DNA of 64,000 nt from Ricordea florida (lineage: Eukaryota > Cnidaria > Anthozoa > Corallimorpharia > Ricordeidae). Every line of letters begins with the position of its first letter. The first letter of the stretch is position 1. Below the pieces are notes generated by a model, which did not search any database, was not told the DNA's origin, and saw only the letters and a program-made list of their open reading frames with translations. The stretch covers positions 11,202,742-11,266,741 of the forward strand of contig OX453286.1 of the NCBI GenBank assembly GCA_949710005.1, written 5' to 3'. This document shows, piece after piece, positions 63,588-64,000 of the stretch. Both the position numbers and the translations under genes were made by a program.

Positions 63588-64000
63588 AACTTCAAACAAA
63601 CACTATCTTCCAGCAAAACTAAGAAAAGTGTGAATTACTCTCTTGCTGTGAGATTAATAGGTAACACTCTTAGATGAAAAGAGGAAAAACTCTTGAGGTG
63701 TGAGGCAGTTTGTTGTCTATCTTTTTGTCATTCAAGTTTGTAAAGTCTATGTCAAAACATTTTGAATCCTCTGTATCCTTTCTCATAAGTGGCATCCTCG
63801 TAGGTTAGCTTGGCATTTTTTTCCACATAATATGTAATACTGAAAAGAATTCCTTTACGTACCATGTATCAACATGAACGTTTTTTGTTTATAGTGTTTT
63901 GCTTGAATTACTCTGATAGGGTTACAAAAGCCTCAAACACAAGCTATATCAAAGCCTTCAAGTACTTTTTACAAAATGCGAAGGGCAGCATTTGTCAGTG
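63588..64000. other. No gene recognised
   Basis: AT-rich sequence to the window end without a domain-bearing frame. Confidence 0.4.

Overview
This is a 64-kb piece of an AT-rich animal genome. Spliced genes with GT/AG introns, tRNA-derived SINEs, LINEs, Penelope, Harbinger, Helentron-type Helitron, BEL and Ty3/Gypsy elements, plus poorly conserved short foldback repeats, point to a cnidarian, most likely a stony coral or sea anemone. That assignment is an inference from the mix of element families; no rRNA, tRNA gene, mitochondrial gene or clear single-copy host gene was found to confirm it. Almost everything that can be recognised is mobile DNA or its debris.

Layout. 0-12 kb: a possible LTR end, a Cys-rich ORF, a PIF/Harbinger transposase pseudogene (minus strand), a MULE-like/Tudor-tail pseudogene, a 57-bp satellite, a LINE endonuclease remnant, a SINE, a DDE transposase fragment cut by a TTAA-flanked element that carries a Penelope remnant, a long foldback palindrome and a second SINE with an (ATT)n tail. 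11.7-17.6 kb: a P2X7-type cytosolic domain fragment, a family-B (Polinton-like) DNA polymerase pseudogene split by a TA-flanked mariner-type MITE, and Myb/SANT-like and BEN-like remnants. 19.7-29.2 kb: a Tx1-type LINE interrupted by a structurally complete 4.87-kb Harbinger element (Myb-like gene plus four-exon transposase, itself holding a MITE), then a CR1/L2-like LINE, then a Ulp1-protease/PHD-finger ORF whose catalytic Cys codon reads TGA.

31.5-38.2 kb: a young BEL/Pao retrotransposon with an intact 1757-codon ORF, two 541-bp LTRs that differ at about seven positions, and a 5-bp target duplication. 38.6-41.2 kb: a LINE 3' end and AT-rich degenerate repeats with a 417-bp tandem duplication. 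41.7-52.1 kb: Helentron material, comprising an endonuclease fragment, an RPA-like single-strand DNA-binding gene with a MITE in its intron, and two oppositely oriented copies of a unit with a 2A-like peptide in front of a C76/OTU-like cysteine protease. One of those copies is split by a 1347-bp element. 52.5-63.6 kb: a decayed Ty3/Gypsy element whose 5' LTR has been opened by two later insertions, a 6.8-kb TTAA-flanked transposon with ~575-bp terminal inverted repeats and a 517-bp Harbinger-type MITE.

The main value of the window is as an insertion record. In at least five places the pre-insertion site can be read from the sequence itself, because removing the insert plus one target duplication restores a reading frame or matches a sister LTR.
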